Shown here piece by piece: positions 61,301 to 64,000 of a stretch of 64,000 nucleotides of DNA; within the stretch, counting starts at the first letter, position 1, and each line of letters starts with the position of its first letter. Source of the stretch: Mactromeris polynyma (taxonomy: Eukaryota > Mollusca > Bivalvia > Venerida > Mactridae). The translations under genes and the position numbers were made by a program. Location: NCBI GenBank assembly GCA_032209605.1, contig JASFXZ010000009.1, forward strand, positions 16,665,553 through 16,729,552, read 5' to 3'. The notes under the pieces are model-generated. The model saw only the letters and a list, made by a program, of their open reading frames with translations. It searched no databases and was not told where the DNA came from.

Positions 61301-63762
61301 CTGATAGTTCGACCCGCAGTCTGGTCCCTTACATTTCCGTCTCTTGCATGATATGTTGCCCAAAGGATCACATAAACAGATACTACAACTGTCATCTGGA
61401 TCAGTAAATGCTCCTAGAACAAATAAATGTGTTGCATATTTCGGTTTATCTACCAGCAAATAATTATGCCCTGTTCTACGATTTGAAATTCAATCTATCA
61501 TGTACGATCGCTGAACTAAAGTGCAAATATTTGTTAAATACAGTTGTGAAAACAAGTAAGGGTAAACGGACTAAAAGAAAGATGCAACTGAAAGGCATTA
61601 TGATGCGATATACACTGCCCTCCAAAAATACCTTCACACTTCGACAATTTCCCATTGCAATTAATGTATTTTCACATGTTTCGCATGCAATAAATCGAAA
61701 ATGCTTTTTAACACTGTAATATTTTTCTGTAGAAGTATTTAGAAATTTGCACTGAAACAAATTATCATATTTTCTGTGTCAGATCAATCAGTTACACACA
61801 TATTGGTTTCGGATGCAGGACGATTGATGTTGCTGCCGAAATGTGCAAATTGTTAATTCTTAACTATCCATCACAGAAGTGGGATGAATCATTTTACATC
61901 ATGGTCATAGACGTTTTATTGAAATTCTGTAAGAAAAAGTAACGACATTCAAAATATTCAAGTGTGAAGAAACTTTTGGAGGGCAGTGTATATAAATTAT
62001 ATGTATAAACATACCGAAGTTTGGTTACGTTTATGAAGACACAAAGTACATATCATACCCATACGAGTACTTAATCAAACTCCCAATCGTTCAAAGTCCA
62101 AACTTATCGTCATGTATAGCATTTCAACAAAATTCGTTTGACAATATAACATTGACAAACAGAAAGCCAACATATCCGAAGTTACTAAAGAGATTGAAAA
62201 TGCATGTAATTTAAGAACGGCGTTGCTATTATTTCGTTACGCCGCAGGTGCCTTAAGAAAATAAAATAAATGCATTTGTGAAAATAGCAATACTGAAACC
62301 TACCTACTGCGTACTGCAAGCCGTTCTTTGTACAAAACATGTGACTTTCGATGGTCGTTGTTGGCATCTTTACCGTGACAGGCTTTGTAACATCGTCTTG
62401 AGGAGTAGGACCCTCTTCGTTTTTTGAGGTGACCTCATTTTCACCGGGCGTTATGCCATCTGTGATTTTATGTACAGGGTCTGTTGTCGGCATCTTTACC
62501 GTGACAGGCTTTGTAACGTCGTCTAGAGCAGTAGGACCCTCTTCGTTTTTTGAGGTGACTTCATTTTCACCGGGCGTTATGCCATCTGTGATTTTATGTA
62601 CAGGGTCTGTTGTCGGCATCTTTACCGTGACAGGCTTTGTAACGTCGTCTAAAGGAGTTACGCCCTCTTCATTCTTTGTGATGATTTCATTTTCAACGAT
62701 CGAAAGACTTTCTTCGATTTCATCGACAGTTTCCTGTTCAGAAACCGTCTCTCCGGTTTCGTTACTGTCATCGACTGTTTCTTCCTCTACGTCATCATAT
62801 AGAGTTTCTTCAGTAATGGATCCTTCTTCCTCGTCAACAGTTTGTGAACTTAATTCCTCGTCAACTACAGTCTCAACACGTTCAGTGTTATCGGACGATT
62901 CATTAGTCGTGCTCGACTTACTCTTACTTCCGTTAGATGTGTGTTTTATGCTTCCTTTTGACCCGCTTGAGTGTTTTCTTCTCGATTCGGATTCAACACG
63001 TTCACTGCTTTCCTTCGATCGGGATTTGCTCTTGTGACTTTTACGTCGGGACTTGTTGATACTTTTGGAATTTGATTTTTTAGATGATTTGGGAGATTTC
63101 GTCCTGCTTTTCGATTTGGATTTACCTCCTTTACTGCTATGATGGTGTTCTTTGTGCATGCTTTTGATCTTGGACGTTGACGTTGAATCAGAATGTTTAC
63201 TAGGGTTGTCAGACGGACGATTACTTTTCAGTAATTTGTGTTCAGACAATTTTGAAGATTTTGTCATGGCATTTGATCCACGCTGCTTACTTTCTTTGCC
63301 GTCTTGAGACTTAGAGTGGTCATGGTTGTGTTTTACTTGAGAGCTGTGGCCACCTTTGCTTGTTTTTATGCTTTTGAACAGTGTAGCAACCGGGGTGCCT
63401 TTTGGATCTTGTCCAAACTTGATTTCTTTGGTGTCTCCACTCTTAGCTTTACTGTTCTTGCTGTGATGTTTACTTCCTTCGCTCTTATATTTACTGTTCT
63501 TGCTGTGATGTTTACTTCCTTTGGCTTTTTCCTTTGACGAATCCTCCGTTTGTTCTTTATGCGATTTACTCTTAGAATGAGAGTGTCTTCCCTTCGAGGT
63601 CTTGTCTTTAGAGCCAGATTCTTTGGATCCACCTTTTCCGTGTTTACTTAGATGTTTCAATTTACTCCCATGCGAAGAACCTTTGCTTTTAGATTTCTTA
63701 CTCTCACAAATAAGAACAATGGTGAGGACTAGCAGCAATATCCACAGTTTCGACTTCATCAT
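55101..63762 (-). CDS. Secreted Lys/Ser-rich protein with VWC-like C-terminal modules (4 exons)
   Basis: Exons on the minus strand are 63762-62304, 61413-61132, 56298-56158 and 55309-55101. All three introns are phase 1 and the total is 696 residues. Regions: signal peptide 1-21 (MMKSKLWILLLVLTIVLICES); a very basic, low-complexity Lys/Ser/His/Gly region about 22-290; an acidic Glu/Ser/Thr/Val region about 292-365; a 42-residue repeat (about 2.5 copies) about 365-470; then VWC-like modules. Module 1 runs about 473-535 (C-TKNGLQYAVG-AF, CSICLCD, CC-x2-C); a second spans exons 2-3; a third, incomplete one is in exon 4. VWC domains bind growth factors or mediate matrix assembly in known proteins. 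Here the basic and acidic tracts suggest an extracellular matrix, mantle or adhesive secretion, which is inference. I recognise no named orthologue. The last exon's C-terminal end is the least certain part. Confidence 0.85.
55310..56157 (-). other. VWC gene intron 3
   Basis: 848 bp, GTAGGAG to TTTTTACAG on the minus strand. No repeat or gene recognised. Plus-strand open frames here are antisense to exon 4 or short. Confidence 0.75.
56158..56298 (-). CDS. VWC gene exon 3: VWC-like module 2
   Basis: 141 nt, phase 1-1, after a TTTGTAG acceptor and before G|GTAGGAG. It encodes GCKCKCAKGKVTCDHHC, GLPCVDAVYNETKC and QYECPQG. The cysteine spacing continues the module begun at the end of exon 2. Confidence 0.82.
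56299..61131 (-). other. VWC gene intron 2, 4.8 kb, mostly minisatellite
   Basis: Bounded on the minus strand by GCAAGT and TTTGTAG. About 81% of it is the 66-bp array at 57201-61099. The remaining 900 bp next to exon 3 holds nothing recognised. Confidence 0.8.
57201..61099 (+). repeat. 66-bp minisatellite, about 59 units
   Basis: The unit is 66 bp: 'tatgactaccaaacagaatg', 'ggacagttttttccaacatc', then 'atacattgtgaaatatcgtg' and 'taag'. Two main sub-types alternate irregularly: ttttttccaacatcat and gacttttcccacacc(a/g)t. Secondary variants are aaactaaat for aaacagaat and gacata or gaagta for gaaata. A one-base insertion near 59513 breaks register once. Since 66 is 22 codons without stops in several frames, frames up to 764 codons appear on both strands. 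They are not genes. Confidence 0.97.
61132..61413 (-). CDS. VWC gene exon 2: VWC module 1 and start of module 2
   Basis: 282 nt after a TTCTAG acceptor. It encodes 94 residues with 18 cysteines, including CSICLCDPLGNISCKRRKC, GCCTEC and SCCGQCGC. The best donor is GAAG|GCAAGT, a GC-AG donor that matches the consensus for that class. It gives phase 1, exactly what exon 3 needs. Reading on instead gives 15 more codons and a stop inside the flank of the minisatellite. Confidence 0.82.
61414..62303 (-). other. VWC gene intron 1
   Basis: 890 bp, GTAGGT to TTCTAG on the minus strand. It carries the Tc1-like MITE at 61611-61990. Open frames within it overlap that element. Confidence 0.85.
61611..61990 (+). 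repeat. Tc1/mariner-type MITE in intron 1 of the VWC gene
   Basis: The left end 'tacactgccctccaaaaa' with 'cttcacactt' is inverted at the right as 'aagtgtgaag' then 'cttttggagggcagtgta', and both ends are flanked by TA. CACTGCCCTCCAAAA ends are typical of Tc1-like transposons. It is 380 bp with no transposase, so non-autonomous. Confidence 0.85.
62304..63762 (-). CDS. VWC gene exon 1: signal peptide, basic and acidic regions
   Basis: A single 1,459-nt coding exon. Two Met codons lie together at the start; the first is used. The donor is GTA G|GTAGGT, phase 1, just after YAV. The open frame continues 38 codons past the donor without family similarity, which is read-through. Antisense open frames (62429-63037 and others) are shadows. 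Confidence 0.9.
62351..62690 (-). repeat. 126-bp tandem repeat inside the coding exon
   Basis: A 126-bp (42-codon) unit repeated about 2.5 times with very few differences, for example 'ctgttgtcggcatctttacc' at matching spacing. Each unit contains PVTVKMPTTDP, VHKITDGITPGENEVTSKNE. The units stay in frame, so copy number changes would alter the protein in 42-residue steps. Confidence 0.93.
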
Positions 63763-64000
63763 TGTCTGCGAATTCTTTAAAAAACAAGTTTAATTCAAAA
63801 AATATTTTTCAGAAGATGCTTTAAAAAAGTGATATTTAATATCACTATTAGCGAATATTGTATAGATAACATCATATGCCTATCATTAACGCTATCAAAT
63901 TATTGATAAATATTCAAGTACTCCCGGTTTTGAGTCAATCAAACTTTTATGATAACTAAAATCCCGAATAAAGTGTTTTAAACGTCAAAATTTGTAATTA
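63763..64000 (-). other. 5' flank of the VWC gene
   Basis: Upstream of the start codon. AT-rich, with no convincing TATA box or initiator that can be told from background. Any 5' UTR intron or promoter may lie here or beyond the window. Confidence 0.4.

Noticed and set aside
57244..61351. Very long open frames (764, 615 codons on plus; 655, 519, 388 on minus) as repetitive protein genes
   Set aside because: They are readings of a 66-bp tandem array lying inside an intron. No unique coding sequence or splice structure supports them, and open frames occur on both strands.
62429..63037. 202-codon plus-strand open frame
   Set aside because: Antisense shadow of the acidic and repeat region of VWC gene exon 1.

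Overview
This is animal nuclear DNA: AT-rich, gene-poor, with GT-AG introns in phase, dense MITE/SINE debris and many minisatellites. The repeat style, the nicotinic receptor gene and the secreted VWC protein suggest a marine mollusc, probably a bivalve. That placement is inference; nothing in the window proves the species. I can support only two protein-coding genes, both of which can be followed exon by exon with consistent splice phases. No bacterial-style operon, CRISPR array or intact viral gene is present.

Gene 1 (+ strand, 9424-47309) is a complete nicotinic acetylcholine receptor-type Cys-loop channel subunit. Eight coding exons join to 524 codons plus stop. It has a signal peptide, the 13-residue Cys-loop (C154-C168), vicinal cysteines in loop C (C216-C217, alpha-type), four membrane segments and a cation-type M2 with Glu at -1'. 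Its first intron is about 27 kb and holds most of the left half of the window: tandem arrays, several MITE families, a broken LINE tail and tRNA-derived SINE-like pieces.

Gene 2 (- strand, 63762-55101) encodes a 696-residue predicted secreted protein. It has a signal peptide, a long Lys/Ser/His-rich basic region, an acidic region, a 42-residue tandem repeat and a Cys-rich C-terminus of VWC-like modules. The modules are split by introns at equivalent places, and the second intron appears to use a GC donor. That intron contains a 3.9 kb array of a 66-bp repeat that stops about 33 bp from the donor. A second array (24-bp unit, 1.4 kb) lies just past the gene's 3' end.

Layout: 1-9423 intergenic with two copies of an interspersed repeat, one expanded into a 30-bp minisatellite; 9424-47309 receptor gene; 47310-55050 intergenic with a CCTT-rich array and the 24-bp array; 55101-63762 VWC gene; 63763-64000 its upstream flank. 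The very long open frames at 6.2-6.9, 53.5-55.3 and 57.2-61.3 kb are tandem repeats whose unit length is a multiple of three, not genes. The most interesting material is the VWC gene architecture, the tandem arrays in and beside it, and the apparent birth of a minisatellite inside one copy of an interspersed repeat.
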